A stretch of 41,139 nt of DNA from Patescibacteria group bacterium (GTDB taxonomy: Bacteria > Patescibacteriota > Gracilibacteria > UM-FILTER-43-11): assembly GCA_018813295.1 (NCBI GenBank), contig JAHJBZ010000052.1:1-41139 (forward strand). Direction: 5' to 3'. Shown piece by piece: positions 6,190 through 15,417 of the stretch. The notes beneath the pieces are model-generated. The model ran no database searches. It was not told the DNA's origin and saw nothing but the letters and a program-made list of their open reading frames with translations. Each line of letters starts with the position of its first letter. The first letter of the stretch is position 1. The position numbers and the translations under genes are program-made.

Positions 6190-6792
6190 CTAAACCTGCG
6201 TTTCCGCAATAAATGCTTTAGCTTTTTGATAATTTTCTTCATCAATCTTCCCTTCTTCTTTTAGAATATTGAGAAGTTCATTGATGCCGATAACGCTGTG
6301 GAGTTTGTAACCCTTTTCTTCAAGCATTCTTCCTCCACCTTGTTCGCGATCGACCAAGACAACGAAGTCGGTGATTTTGAGGCCAGATGCTTCGAATGGT
6401 TCAATGGTTTCAAATTTACTACCGCCTGTTGTAATTAGATCGTCGATTATAAGAGCTGTATCACCTTCTTTATATACACCTTCAATTTTCTTTTTGGTGC
6501 CATAATCTTTGACCTCTTTTCTCGCATATGTCATCGGCCAGCCCTGATCGACTGAAATTGCCGTAGCGATTGGCAGGGCAGTGTATGGAATGCCGGCAAT
6601 GACATCGAACTTGAGATCTTTTTCTTTAACGAGCTCAACCATTGCATCACTTATTAACTTAAGGACTTTTGGATAAGAGATTAGAAGGCGTAAGTCGATG
6701 TAAATTGGTGACATAATGCCTGATTTAAGCTTAAATTCACCAAATTTAATAGCTCCTATTTCGTGGAGTGCGAGTGCAATATCCTTCTTCAT
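6190..6792 (-). CDS. pyrE: Orotate phosphoribosyltransferase
   Basis: 200 residues, normal length. Transfers phosphoribose from PRPP to orotate, giving orotidine monophosphate in UMP synthesis. The N-terminal part has G-A-I-K-F-G-E-F-K-L-K-S-G with S-P-I-Y-I-D, typical of PyrE, and the PRPP-binding loop is A-L-I-I-D-D-L-I-T-T-G-G-S (113-125). A flexible-loop stretch rich in Lys with K-D-Y-G-T-K-K-K follows residue 92. The channel gene ends 27 bp upstream on the same strand, so the two may share a transcript. pyrD and pyrK lie about 14 kb away on the same strand; pyrB, pyrC and pyrF are not seen here. Confidence 0.95.
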   Translation of the reverse strand: MKKDIALALHEIGAIKFGEFKLKSGIMSPIYIDLRLLISYPKVLKLISDAMVELVKEKDLKFDVIAGIPYTALPIATAISVDQGWPMTYARKEVKDYGTKKKIEGVYKEGDTALIIDDLITTGGSKFETIEPFEASGLKITDFVVLVDREQGGGRMLEEKGYKLHSVIGINELLNILKEEGKIDEENYQKAKAFIAETQV

Positions 6793-6819
6793 AATTAATG
6801 GGTTAAAAATTAATTTTAA

Positions 6820-7641
6820 TTATTTTCCTTTTACCTTTTTTTCCATTTCCTGAATGTTAACTTCTTCCAGCTCAGTTGCACCAAATAGCGAAGTCATCAT
6901 GTATTTTCCGATTACATTCATTAATAAACCAAAGAGTGCCAATCCGCAGAGCATGGTAACTGCAGCAATTAACCGGCCTAATACTCCGGTTGGATACATA
7001 TCTCCATAACCTACAGTTGTAATAGTTACAATGCACCACCACATAGCATGTGGAATGGTTGTAAATGGTGTTCCTTCAATTCCGCGTTCTGCGTAATACA
7101 TCAAAGTGCTGAAAATCACCACAACCGAAAAAAGTGCAATAAAGTAAATCTGCAAATCCATTTTCAATGTATCAAATTTATTTACTTTGTGTTCATGCTC
7201 ATGCCCCTTTGTAACATGTTTGGCCAATTTTAATAAACGAAGCATTCTCATTAGTCTCAAAAATCTTAACACTCTCAGAACTCTGAAAACTTTGATTGCT
7301 CTTAAGTCAATAACATTTAAATAAGAAGGAACGATTGCCAAAATATCAATAATACCCCAAGGACCTAATATGTATTTTAATTTATTTTCCGCTACATATA
7401 TATTAGCTAAATATTCAATAGTAAATATGCCGACAACTATCATTTCCGAAACGTCAAAAAATTTCTGATGAGCAAGGTAAATATCTTCAACCGAAGCAAC
7501 TATAATAGAGCCGATTGAAAAGAATATAAGTAATACTACTATATCGTTTACTATTCTATATAAAGTAGATTGCTCATTGGCAAAAGCCTCCCTCATCCAA
7601 TAATCAAAACGAGCTAGTAAATACATAGGTTTTTTTGTCAT
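6820..7641 (-). CDS. Voltage-gated potassium channel (Kv-like, six membrane segments)
   Basis: 273 residues. Selectivity filter T-T-V-G-Y-G-D at 208-214 between the pore helix (H-A-M-W-W-C) and the last membrane segment. The voltage sensor is clear: from Arg114 to Lys138 a basic residue occurs every third position (R114, K117, R120, R123, R126, R129, R132, R135, K138). S1-S3 cover roughly residues 30-110. The N-terminus is short, with no tetramerisation domain, and a Glu/Lys-rich tail follows S6. It conducts K+ across the cytoplasmic membrane and faces the trkA-trkH-transporter-ATPase block across a short divergent promoter region, which suggests joint control of K+ and membrane potential. 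Confidence 0.92.
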   Translation of the reverse strand: MTKKPMYLLARFDYWMREAFANEQSTLYRIVNDIVVLLIFFSIGSIIVASVEDIYLAHQKFFDVSEMIVVGIFTIEYLANIYVAENKLKYILGPWGIIDILAIVPSYLNVIDLRAIKVFRVLRVLRFLRLMRMLRLLKLAKHVTKGHEHEHKVNKFDTLKMDLQIYFIALFSVVVIFSTLMYYAERGIEGTPFTTIPHAMWWCIVTITTVGYGDMYPTGVLGRLIAAVTMLCGLALFGLLMNVIGKYMMTSLFGATELEEVNIQEMEKKVKGK

Positions 7642-7675
7642 TTTATATTTTTATTAGTAACTTAATTAAGTATCA

Positions 7676-7703
7676 GTTGTATTTACAAAAAATACAATAT
7701 CAA
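7676..7703 (-). promoter_or_regulatory. Promoter for the potassium channel gene
   Basis: Minus strand: TTGATA (7698-7703), 16 bp, TACAAC (7676-7681). It lies in the 137-bp divergent region, back to back with the trkA promoter. Confidence 0.45.
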
Positions 7704-7705
7704 TT

Positions 7706-7733
7706 TTGCGTTCGAGCCTGCATCGATTATAAT
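7706..7733 (+). promoter_or_regulatory. Promoter for the trkA-trkH-transporter-ATPase block
   Basis: TTGCGT (7706-7711), 16 bp, TATAAT (7728-7733), 45 bp before the trkA start. The -10 is perfect and the -35 moderate. Confidence 0.55.
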
Positions 7734-7778
7734 TTGATTACTTAGTTATTGTGTACTATCTAAAATAATAAAAACAAG

Positions 7779-8420
7779 ATGAAAATCATGATTATCGGCG
7801 GTGGGACTACAGGGTTTACACTTGCCAATCTTCTGGGAGAAGAACACCAGATTATTATAATTGAAAAGGATGAGGAAAAAGCTAAAGATATTGCTGATAA
7901 AACCCCTGCACTTGTTGTGCAAGGTGACGGAAGTGATATTTCTCTTTTAAAAGAATCGGGGCTTGCGGAAGTTGATGAACTGGTGACTACAGCAGATGAC
8001 AAAACTAACCTGATGATCTGCCAGATTGCGAAAAGCGAAAATATTGGCCGGATTATCTCTCTTGTAAATGAGCCTAAAAATGAAGAACTGTTTACAAAGC
8101 TGGGAATAAACCGTCTTGTTTCTGTGGTGGGTACAAATGTTACAGCTATAAAACGCATGCTGTATCAGTTCGAAAATGTCCGCATCATAGCCCAACTCGG
8201 CGAAGGGGAAATGCAGATTGTGGAGATAACAGTTTCAGATAAAAGCAGTTTAATAGGCCAGGAAACTTCTCTTAATAAAGCAACAATATCTGCTATATAC
8301 CGCGGGGGGGAGCTTATTATTCCGAGAAAAACGACCGTTATTGAGAAAGGAGATTTGCTTTTGGTTGTGGTTAAAACAGAAGATTTGTCTCATATTACTC
8401 GTATCATTACAGGCGAATGA
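7779..8420 (+). CDS. trkA: Trk/Ktr potassium uptake regulatory subunit (RCK domain)
   Basis: 213 residues, the short single-unit (KtrA-like) form. Nucleotide-binding Rossmann start M-K-I-M-I-I-G-G-G-T-T-G, with acidic Glu/Asp after the second strand (I-I-I-I-E-K-D) and V-V-Q-G-D-G-S as in NAD-binding TrkA-N. The C-terminal part (from about 140) is a TrkA-C ligand-binding domain ending in G-D-L-L-L-V-V-V. It gates the membrane subunit TrkH in response to bound nucleotide. The stop overlaps the trkH start by four bases (ATGA), so the two are translationally coupled. TGA is the stop codon, which excludes the UGA-glycine code. Confidence 0.93.
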   Translation: MKIMIIGGGTTGFTLANLLGEEHQIIIIEKDEEKAKDIADKTPALVVQGDGSDISLLKESGLAEVDELVTTADDKTNLMICQIAKSENIGRIISLVNEPKNEELFTKLGINRLVSVVGTNVTAIKRMLYQFENVRIIAQLGEGEMQIVEITVSDKSSLIGQETSLNKATISAIYRGGELIIPRKTTVIEKGDLLLVVVKTEDLSHITRIITGE

Positions 8421-9838
8421 AAACTCTATTCTATTATTTAGGCTATCTTCTGATTATTTCCGCCTTTTTTCGCATCGTCCCAATCGTTACCGCCCTGATT
8501 TATGATGAACCTGTAATGAGTTTTTTTCTGGCGGCCTTTTTATCACTCGCGCTTGGGGGTGTGCTTTTGTGGACTTCTCGGCCAAAAGAAGATGATAGGG
8601 AAAAGGGTTTAACGCTTTCACACGGATTGATGCTGGCAGCTGTTTCTTTTATTGTATTACCCCTTATCAGCGCATTGTCATTTCTGTCTTCATTCGACTA
8701 TAGCTATATCGATGCAGTTTTTGAATCCATTTCCGGCTTCACCACAACGGGGCTTACCCTTTATGATTCATTGGAATATATTCCCAAAAGCCTTCTGATG
8801 TGGCGGGCTATGACTCAATGGATAGGAGGTATTGGGATTGTAATGGTGTTTTTATTTATTTTCAGCCGTTTGCACGCGCATGATTATATGCATATTTCGG
8901 AAGCTGAAACTTCAGCACAATCCACTATGGCGCTTTATAAATCTCAGGGGTTTACGGAAAAAATGGAAGGTGGTCTGAAAAAGAGTGTAACTAATGTAAT
9001 GCTGATTTATATCGGATATAGCGTTATTGGAATCATTCTGCTTTTGATTGTTGGCTTGCCGGTGTATGACGCAATTGCAATGACTTTTACCTCTCTTTCA
9101 ACGGGAGGTTTTAGTGTGAATGATGTGTTTTATTCAAATGGATGGCAGCTTGCGATCCTCAGTTTGTTAATGCTTATTGGTTCCATTTCATTTCTTACGC
9201 ATAATAAACTTTTGCAGCGACAATGGAAAAAATTCTTTTTTGCTTTTGAAAAAAATGTTTTTTTTGTTTTTCTTATTTTGATTATTTTAGTAACTTTAAC
9301 GGTAACGACCGATATACGGCTGGTGCTTTTTCAGCTTATTTCAGCCTTTACCACAACCGGTTATTCCATTTCTAAAATCGCCATGCTCCCCCAGCTTTTT
9401 ATTATGATGATTATGGCGGGAATGATGATGGGGGGCAGTATCGCAAGCACAGCTGGCGGCATTAAAGTCTTTCGCATTTATTACCTTCTTCGTGCCATCC
9501 CCTGGTCCATAAAAAAACTGGCTTCACCGCCGCATTCCGTTATCCCGCTTAAAATTCATGGCGCTCAGACTGACGAGGCCAAACTGGTGAATATTGGTGT
9601 GTTTGTATTTTTGTATTTTCTTATTTTATTTGCCGGAACTGTTATATTTATGATATTCGGACACTCATTTTTAAATGCATCTTTCCAAATTGTCTCTGCA
9701 TTGGGAACTGTAGGACTCCAGACTATGGAGCTGGCATCACTTAACCCCTTCCTAAAATTTGTTCTGATAATCGCTATGCTCTTTGGCCGTCTTGAAATTT
9801 TTCCAGTATTAATCTTAATCCGCAAAATATTTAAATAA
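8417..9838 (+). CDS. trkH: Trk/Ktr potassium transporter membrane subunit
   Basis: 473 residues, polytopic. Pore-loop Gly motifs of the TrkH/KtrB superfamily are visible: S-G-F-T-T-T-G, S-T-G-G-F, F-T-T-T-G-Y and, weaker, A-L-G-T-V-G-L near the end. The central segment has G-G-S-I-A-S-T-A-G-G-I-K, the conserved stretch before the basic residues of the last repeat. It works with the TrkA-type subunit encoded directly upstream to import K+. Length is between typical KtrB and TrkH, so the exact subfamily is uncertain. The transporter gene at 9850 follows after 11 bp in the same direction. Confidence 0.93.
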   Translation: MKTLFYYLGYLLIISAFFRIVPIVTALIYDEPVMSFFLAAFLSLALGGVLLWTSRPKEDDREKGLTLSHGLMLAAVSFIVLPLISALSFLSSFDYSYIDAVFESISGFTTTGLTLYDSLEYIPKSLLMWRAMTQWIGGIGIVMVFLFIFSRLHAHDYMHISEAETSAQSTMALYKSQGFTEKMEGGLKKSVTNVMLIYIGYSVIGIILLLIVGLPVYDAIAMTFTSLSTGGFSVNDVFYSNGWQLAILSLLMLIGSISFLTHNKLLQRQWKKFFFAFEKNVFFVFLILIILVTLTVTTDIRLVLFQLISAFTTTGYSISKIAMLPQLFIMMIMAGMMMGGSIASTAGGIKVFRIYYLLRAIPWSIKKLASPPHSVIPLKIHGAQTDEAKLVNIGVFVFLYFLILFAGTVIFMIFGHSFLNASFQIVSALGTVGLQTMELASLNPFLKFVLIIAMLFGRLEIFPVLILIRKIFK

Positions 9839-9849
9839 CCCCATATTCC

Positions 9850-12054
9850 GTGGCAGACACAGAAATAGCAAAAAAACCAAAAAAATTCGGTGCCTTTATA
9901 GGTGTTTTTGTGCCGACATTTTTAAGTATTGTGGGGGTGATCTTGTATTTAAGGCTTGGTTATATAGTTGGTTCCGCAGGAATTTTTCTTACGATTCTTA
10001 TAATTCTTTTAGCCGCCTCCACAACATTTGCAACGGGCCTCTCACTTAGTTCCATAACTTCGACTTTGAGTATTGGTGCCGGTGGAGCTTATTCTCTGGT
10101 TTCAAAAACCCTTGGGCTGGAAGTCGGGGGAAGCGTTGGCATACCGTTAGTTCTGGCGCAAATATTTTCAGTTGTTTTTTATATTTTCGGTTTCACGGAA
10201 GGTTGGAACTTTATTTTTCCAAGCCATCCACAATGGCTTGTGGCTTATGTAGTACTTTTTTTAATATTTTTGCTAACAATAGTTAAAGTGACTCTTGCGG
10301 TAAGGGCACAATTTCTTGTTTTTTTATTGATAATTGCATCTTTGTTTTCAGTGTTCTTAGGGGGTGGTGATTGGTGGTCTAATGTATTAACAACACCACT
10401 GGCGGCTGAAGGTACAGGCACTTCTTTTTGGGTGCTTTTTGCACTTTTTTTCCCGGCAGTCACTGGCTTAATGGCTGGAATCGGACTTTCGGGAGATTTA
10501 AGTGATCCCAAAAAACAAATACCCAAAGGCGTAATGTGGGCAATTGCTACTACGACAATAATTTATATAATGATGGCTTTTTGGTTTAGCCACACATCAA
10601 CTTCGGCAGAACTTACAGGTGATTATTTAATAATTGTTAAAAAAGCTTTATACAGCCCGCTGGTAATAGCAGGTATTCTGGCTGCAACTTTTTCAAGTGC
10701 ACTTACAACTTTTGTAGCGGCACCAAGACTTCTTCAGGCTCTTGGGGAATCACTAATCATTCCTTTTAGTGGTTATTTTGTGAAAAAAACAAAGGGTGAT
10801 GAGCCCAGGAACGCAACATTATTTGCAACCATGATTATTTTGCTGGCATTGGCAATGGGGAGTTTAAATAGTATTGCTCCATTGCTTACAATGTTATTTT
10901 TGATAACTTATGCAATAATAAATATTTCGGTTTTTACGGAAATGGCTTTGGGTTTAGTTAGCTTTCGTCCAACCATTCGAATTCCTAAATTAATACCTCT
11001 TTACGGATTTTTATCTTCGATAATATTTATGTTTCTTATAAGTCCTATTGCAGGAATTATTGCCTTGGTATTTCTTTTTGTAGTTTATACCTGGCTGGTA
11101 CAGAGGAAGTTAATTCAAAAAGAAGGGGATGTCCGTTCCGGTTTATTCGTAAGTATTGCTGAATGGGCTGCAAAAAAAATTATCAAACTTCCCGAATCAA
11201 CAAAGCATACATGGAAGCCGAACATATTAATTCCAGTAGTTATAACAAGAACTTTACTTGGTAATTTTCCTCTGATTAAAGCTATTTTATATCCAAAGGG
11301 GACCATGACTGTTCTCGGTGTAGATTTATTGAAGAAAGAAAAAAAAGCTCCTGATTCATCGGGTTTAACGAAGGAAGAAATTAAGGAAGAGCTGGAGGAA
11401 TTACCTGAACTCGTACAAAAATTTGGCGAAGAAGGAATTTTTACTTCCTCATCAGTCATTGATGTTGATGATTACACAAAAGGCGTATGTATTGCACTTG
11501 AGGCTATAGAAAGTCAGGTTTTTCACCCAAATATTTTATTTTTACCCTTCAAGGCAAATCGCCTGCCCCAGTCCGCATTAAAAAGAATATATGAAACCGC
11601 AGATAGGCATGGGGTCGGTGTTATAATATTTGATCGTGATGAAGATATTGGTCTTGGTTCGGAAGAAGACATTCACGTTTGGCTTCCATCCGAAGTGCTT
11701 GATGGTGATTTCTATGATATTAAATCTTTTGATTTAGCAATGTTGGTTGCCTATAAATTATATAGAAATTGGAGTGGCAAAATAACCTTATGGATGTGTG
11801 TTCATGAAGACCAGAAAGAAAGCGCTCAATATCACCTAAAGAAGCTTATTTATGAAAGCCGATTTCCGCTTAACACAAAAATTATGGTTTCCACGGATTC
11901 ATTCACAAAAACAATTAATGATGCACCACAAGGAGATGTCCATATCATTCCGGTTTCCGGTGATCAGACGAAATTTATAATTAAAACCGCAAGGTCACAA
12001 GATAAATCCTTCTTGTTTGTTACAGATTCCGGGAAAGAAGATGTGTTAGCTTAA
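9850..12054 (+). CDS. SLC12-like cation-chloride cotransporter / APC-superfamily permease
   Basis: 734 residues with a GTG start 11 bp after trkH; no nearer ATG fits. About twelve membrane segments lie between residues 12 and 425. The first (G-V-F-V-P-T-F-L-S-I-V-G-V-I-L-Y-L-R-L-G) resembles the NKCC/KCC first helix, and F-A-T-G-L-S-L-S-S-I-T-S-T plus G-A-G-G-A-Y fits the following helix-loop. The soluble C-terminal region of about 300 residues, with alternating strands and helices, also matches cation-chloride cotransporters rather than simple amino-acid permeases. Ion selectivity cannot be read from the sequence; K+ and Cl- are inferred from the family and from the trkA-trkH neighbours. Amino-acid transport remains the alternative. 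Confidence 0.8.
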   Translation: MADTEIAKKPKKFGAFIGVFVPTFLSIVGVILYLRLGYIVGSAGIFLTILIILLAASTTFATGLSLSSITSTLSIGAGGAYSLVSKTLGLEVGGSVGIPLVLAQIFSVVFYIFGFTEGWNFIFPSHPQWLVAYVVLFLIFLLTIVKVTLAVRAQFLVFLLIIASLFSVFLGGGDWWSNVLTTPLAAEGTGTSFWVLFALFFPAVTGLMAGIGLSGDLSDPKKQIPKGVMWAIATTTIIYIMMAFWFSHTSTSAELTGDYLIIVKKALYSPLVIAGILAATFSSALTTFVAAPRLLQALGESLIIPFSGYFVKKTKGDEPRNATLFATMIILLALAMGSLNSIAPLLTMLFLITYAIINISVFTEMALGLVSFRPTIRIPKLIPLYGFLSSIIFMFLISPIAGIIALVFLFVVYTWLVQRKLIQKEGDVRSGLFVSIAEWAAKKIIKLPESTKHTWKPNILIPVVITRTLLGNFPLIKAILYPKGTMTVLGVDLLKKEKKAPDSSGLTKEEIKEELEELPELVQKFGEEGIFTSSSVIDVDDYTKGVCIALEAIESQVFHPNILFLPFKANRLPQSALKRIYETADRHGVGVIIFDRDEDIGLGSEEDIHVWLPSEVLDGDFYDIKSFDLAMLVAYKLYRNWSGKITLWMCVHEDQKESAQYHLKKLIYESRFPLNTKIMVSTDSFTKTINDAPQGDVHIIPVSGDQTKFIIKTARSQDKSFLFVTDSGKEDVLA

Positions 12055-12067
12055 AAATAAGTATTTA

Positions 12068-14677
12068 ATGCCAAAAATCAGCAAAATTGTTGGGTTAAGC
12101 AAGGCAGAGGCAGAGAAAGCTTTTGAGAAATTTGGCCCCAACGAACTAAAAGAAAAAAGGGAATTTGCAACGTTAAAAGTTTTTTTCAGGCAATTCACAA
12201 ATGTAATTGTTTGGATTTTAATTATCGCCACCGCAATTTCTTATGGAATAGGCGAGGTAATTAATTTCTGGGTAATAAATTTCATAATTGTTTTTGTGAT
12301 TTTCATGGGATTTTTACAGGAATTCAAAGCCGAAAAAGCTATGAAGGCTTTGCGGAATATTGTTCGCCCTCAAACCACAGTCATACGCGATGGTAAATTA
12401 ATGCAAATTGAAGCAAGAGAAGTTGTGCCAGGAGATATTCTTTCACTTGAAGTGGGAGACCTCGTACCGGCTGATTCAAAAGTGTTGCAGGATATTAATG
12501 TTGAAATTGATGAATCAATGTTAACGGGGGAAAGTCTGCCGGCAAGGAAAACAAAAGACGATTTAATTTATGCGGGTACACAAGTTATTAATGGGCGTTT
12601 GCATGCAGAGGTTGTCGCAATTGGCATGAAAACCAGACTCGGGGATATCGCCACAATGATTCAGGAAAAAGAAGAAATTACACCGCTACAAAGAAGAATG
12701 GATCGTTTGGGTAAATTTTTGGCTATTATCGCCTTGAGTGCTTCTGTAATAATTTTGATTTTGGGTATTACCAGGGGGGCGACTGCAACCGAAATGCTAA
12801 TAGTTGCATTGGCTTTAGCTGTGGCGGCAGTGCCGGAAGGACTCCCGCTTACAATGACTTTAGCTCTTTCTTTCGGTATGCATAAAATGGCAAAAAAGAA
12901 GGCAATTGTCCGCAGAATGATGGCGGTAGAGACGCTTGGTTCAACAACTGTAATTTGTACGGATAAAACAGGTACACTCACAGAAAATGAAATGACAGTA
13001 CAAAAAATATTTATTGATAACGAGGAAATATTAGTTACGGGTGCAGGGTATAAACCGGTTGGAGAATTTAAAAAAGGTAATAAAAATGTAAAAAGCTTAA
13101 ATAAATGGTCAGAATTATTTAAAGCTTGCACCCTTTGTAACAATGCGGATATTTATGAAGAAAAAAATAGATGGCTTCCAGTTGGTGACCCTACAGAAGT
13201 TTCACTTATGGTACTTGGTGCGAAAGCCGGATACATAAAAGAGGAATTGGATGAATCATATAAGCGTACCGAGGAAATTTTGTTTACTCCCGAAAGAAAA
13301 ATGATGACAACAGTTAATAAAATAAAAAATGAATATTTGGTATATACAAAAGGAGCTCCGGAGGAAGTATTAAAACTTTGTACACATCAATTATTAAATG
13401 GGAAACACCATAAGCTTGATAAGGAAGATATAAAAACCATTCTTAAGAAAAATCAGGAATTTGCACAAAAAGGATTAAGAGTAATGGCCATTGCAACAAA
13501 ATCTCATGGTTCCAAAAAAATACCATCAAAAGATATTGAAAAAGATCTCATGTTTTTGGGCCTTGTAGCTATGAAGGATCCCGCCAGACCGGAAGTAAAA
13601 GAAGCCCTGGAAGTATGTAAACAGGCTGGTATAAAAGTTGTAATGATAACTGGAGACAACGAACATACCGCAATTTCTATAGCAAGGCAAATAGGACTTG
13701 CCAATGGAAGAGTCAGAGCCATTACGGGGGGTACAATGGATAAATTAACTGACAAAGAACTTTTGGAAAGACTCAAAGAAACTCACATTTTTGCCCGTAC
13801 TCAGCCTGAACATAAATTGAGAATAGTTAATTTGTTGAGAGGTCAGGGTGAAATTGTAGCAATGACAGGAGATGGTATTAACGATGCACCGGCACTTAAA
13901 AAAGCTGATATTGGAATAGCTATGGGGATAAAGGGAACCGATGTTTCAAAACAAGCTTCGGATATGATTCTTCAGGATGACAATTTTGTAACCATCGTTG
14001 AAGCGGTTAAAGAAGGTAGGAGAATTTATGAAAACATTGAAAAATTTTCTGCTTATTTAATTTCACGTAATTTTACGGAAGTAATTTTGATTTTTCTCGG
14101 CATTTTATTATTTGATTTCAAATTCTTGCCTCTTCTTGCATTACAAATTTTATTTATAAATGCATTTGATGAAGAAATGCCAGCAATTGGATTAGGGCTC
14201 GATCAGGCGCATGGAGATCTTATGCAGCGCCCGCCCCGCCCGCCTGACGAAAATATTTTAAATAAAGGAAATGCATTTATTGTTTTTTCAATTGCAGTTT
14301 TTAGCGCGTTGATATCTTTTATAATCTTCATAATGCACAATCCAATAGATAATATTGAAAAGGCAAGAACAATGGTTTTTGCAACAATAGTTTCAATGGT
14401 TATTGTGGGTACTTATAACTTCCGATCCCTTCGTGCGTCGATTGCATTAACGGGAGTATTTAATAATAAATTTTTATTATTTGCGGTGGTTTCAATTTTT
14501 GCAACTACTCTGTTCGTTATGTATTTTCCTGTAACACAGAAAATATTTGTTCTCAGTCCACTAAATTTTACCGACTGGATAATTTGTATAGGCGCTAGCC
14601 TACTTAACTTGGTCTACATGGAAATGATTAAATGGTTTAGGAGGAATTTTGAGAATAACAAGAGGCTGATTTCTTGA
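12068..14677 (+). CDS. P2-type cation-transporting ATPase (calcium-pump-like)
   Basis: 869 residues, full length. N-terminal cation-ATPase domain, then actuator motif T-G-E-S (153-156), P-E-G-L-P in the fourth membrane helix (256-260), phosphorylation site D-K-T-G-T-L-T with Asp299, nucleotide-domain K-G-A-P-E and hinge motif T-G-D-G-I-N-D (600-606). P-E-G-L-P-L-T-M and N-A-F-D-E-E-M-P in the later helix fit calcium-type (P2A/P2B) pumps better than heavy-metal or H+ pumps. Ca2+ export is the best guess; Na+ or other cations are possible given the K+ transport neighbours. It begins 13 bp after the cotransporter gene. The TGA stop lies inside the -35 of the next promoter. Confidence 0.93.
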   Translation: MPKISKIVGLSKAEAEKAFEKFGPNELKEKREFATLKVFFRQFTNVIVWILIIATAISYGIGEVINFWVINFIIVFVIFMGFLQEFKAEKAMKALRNIVRPQTTVIRDGKLMQIEAREVVPGDILSLEVGDLVPADSKVLQDINVEIDESMLTGESLPARKTKDDLIYAGTQVINGRLHAEVVAIGMKTRLGDIATMIQEKEEITPLQRRMDRLGKFLAIIALSASVIILILGITRGATATEMLIVALALAVAAVPEGLPLTMTLALSFGMHKMAKKKAIVRRMMAVETLGSTTVICTDKTGTLTENEMTVQKIFIDNEEILVTGAGYKPVGEFKKGNKNVKSLNKWSELFKACTLCNNADIYEEKNRWLPVGDPTEVSLMVLGAKAGYIKEELDESYKRTEEILFTPERKMMTTVNKIKNEYLVYTKGAPEEVLKLCTHQLLNGKHHKLDKEDIKTILKKNQEFAQKGLRVMAIATKSHGSKKIPSKDIEKDLMFLGLVAMKDPARPEVKEALEVCKQAGIKVVMITGDNEHTAISIARQIGLANGRVRAITGGTMDKLTDKELLERLKETHIFARTQPEHKLRIVNLLRGQGEIVAMTGDGINDAPALKKADIGIAMGIKGTDVSKQASDMILQDDNFVTIVEAVKEGRRIYENIEKFSAYLISRNFTEVILIFLGILLFDFKFLPLLALQILFINAFDEEMPAIGLGLDQAHGDLMQRPPRPPDENILNKGNAFIVFSIAVFSALISFIIFIMHNPIDNIEKARTMVFATIVSMVIVGTYNFRSLRASIALTGVFNNKFLLFAVVSIFATTLFVMYFPVTQKIFVLSPLNFTDWIICIGASLLNLVYMEMIKWFRRNFENNKRLIS

Positions 14678-14701
14678 CTTTAAAAATATTTCTTGTAAAA
14701 T
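14674..14701 (+). promoter_or_regulatory. Promoter for the gene at 14732
   Basis: TTGACT (14674-14679), 16 bp, TAAAAT (14696-14701). The -35 overlaps the ATPase stop codon. Confidence 0.55.
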
Positions 14702-14731
14702 TCACTTCTGTGTAACTAATTTTGCCCTAAT

Positions 14732-15169
14732 ATGAAAAAACCAAAGGATGCACCATCTTTAGATCATGTTTTCATCGTTGACGTCTTTGATCCACGAGCA
14801 CAAGAAATTGAAGCTTTGGCTCGCAAGCATTCTTCTTCAGTCAGAGTTTTCTCTATGGATTGCCAAGATTTTAGAGAAGTTTGTGGTGAGTTTGCAGATG
14901 CGTTGAGAGTCGAACTAGAACAACGAAGAAATGTAATGGTTTGTTTTGGTGCTGTTTCTGGTGTTAGAGGAGGTGTTGTTGAAGCGCTAAATCAAGTAGA
15001 GAAAGAGGCGGGAAGAGGAACGAGACGAGTAATTGTTAGCTGTCTTCATGGAAATACTATTAATAAAGGATTTAGAAAGAGAGGTATCCCTCGTGATGGA
15101 ATTAGGCATGTTAGGTATGATGGAGATAATCCAAATAGGTGGATGAAAAAATTTGAGGATTTGTTTTAA
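14732..15169 (+). CDS. Hypothetical soluble protein, 145 residues
   Basis: Not recognised. It opens with P-S-L-D-H-V-F-I-V-D-V-F-D-P-R, and two hydrophobic strands, N-V-M-V-C-F-G-A-V-S-G-V-R-G-G and R-V-I-V-S-C-L-H-G-N-T, alternate with helical stretches, which suggests a small alpha/beta domain. The Gly-rich turn after V-C-F-G and the C-L-H-G motif could be a ligand or phosphate site, but they match no family I can name. The C-terminal third is basic (K-G-F-R-K-R-G). No signal peptide or membrane segment. It has its own promoter and a terminator 31 bp downstream, so it is monocistronic. Confidence 0.65.
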   Translation: MKKPKDAPSLDHVFIVDVFDPRAQEIEALARKHSSSVRVFSMDCQDFREVCGEFADALRVELEQRRNVMVCFGAVSGVRGGVVEALNQVEKEAGRGTRRVIVSCLHGNTINKGFRKRGIPRDGIRHVRYDGDNPNRWMKKFEDLF

Positions 15170-15200
15170 GGAGATTTGAAATAGAAAATTATACATACCT

Positions 15201-15225
15201 AAAAAGGCTTGTCGAAGTCTTTTTT
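15201..15225. terminator. Bidirectional intrinsic terminator
   Basis: Ten-base arms aaaaaggctt (15201-15210) and aagtcttttt (15215-15224) with a gtcg loop and one G-T pair. The T-tract works for the plus-strand gene at 14732 and the A-tract for tRNA-Trp on the minus strand. Confidence 0.75.
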
Positions 15226-15229
15226 GGTG

Positions 15230-15303
15230 TGGCAGGCCCACCAGGATTTGAACCCGGACCAACGGTTTTGGAGACCGGTATGCTACCATTACACTATGGG
15301 CCT
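15230..15303 (-). tRNA. tRNA-Trp (anticodon CCA)
   Basis: Cloverleaf with 7-bp acceptor stem (AGGCCCA with TGGGCCT), D-arm containing AATGGTA, anticodon loop CTCCAAA (T33, anticodon CCA), T-loop TTCAAAT and an encoded CCA end. The discriminator base is G, as usual for Trp. The top pair of the anticodon stem is mismatched (C-T). Confidence 0.93.
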
Positions 15304-15311
15304 TTGCAACG

Positions 15312-15340
15312 ATTTTACATTGTTGCTTTCATCTAAGCAA
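15312..15340 (-). promoter_or_regulatory. Promoter for tRNA-Trp
   Basis: Minus strand: TTGCTT (15335-15340), 17 bp, TAAAAT (15312-15317), with TG before the -10. The tRNA starts 8 bp beyond the -10. Confidence 0.6.
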
Positions 15341-15360
15341 AACAAAAGACTGTTAATAAT

Positions 15361-15390
15361 TTGTGCTTTTTCGTTATTTTTGCTTAAATA
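15361..15390 (+). promoter_or_regulatory. Possible promoter for the fibre-like protein gene
   Basis: TTGTGC (15361-15366), then 17-18 bp, then TTAAAT/TAAATA with an upstream TG (tgcttaaat). Both boxes are imperfect. Confidence 0.35.
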
Positions 15391-15417
15391 GAAAGGTAAA
15401 ACTTAAATAAAAACATC

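Noticed and set aside
7779-14677. UGA read as glycine (code 25)
   Set aside because: trkA, the ATPase and the gene at 39433 end at TGA at the expected protein ends, and TGA does not appear inside conserved genes.
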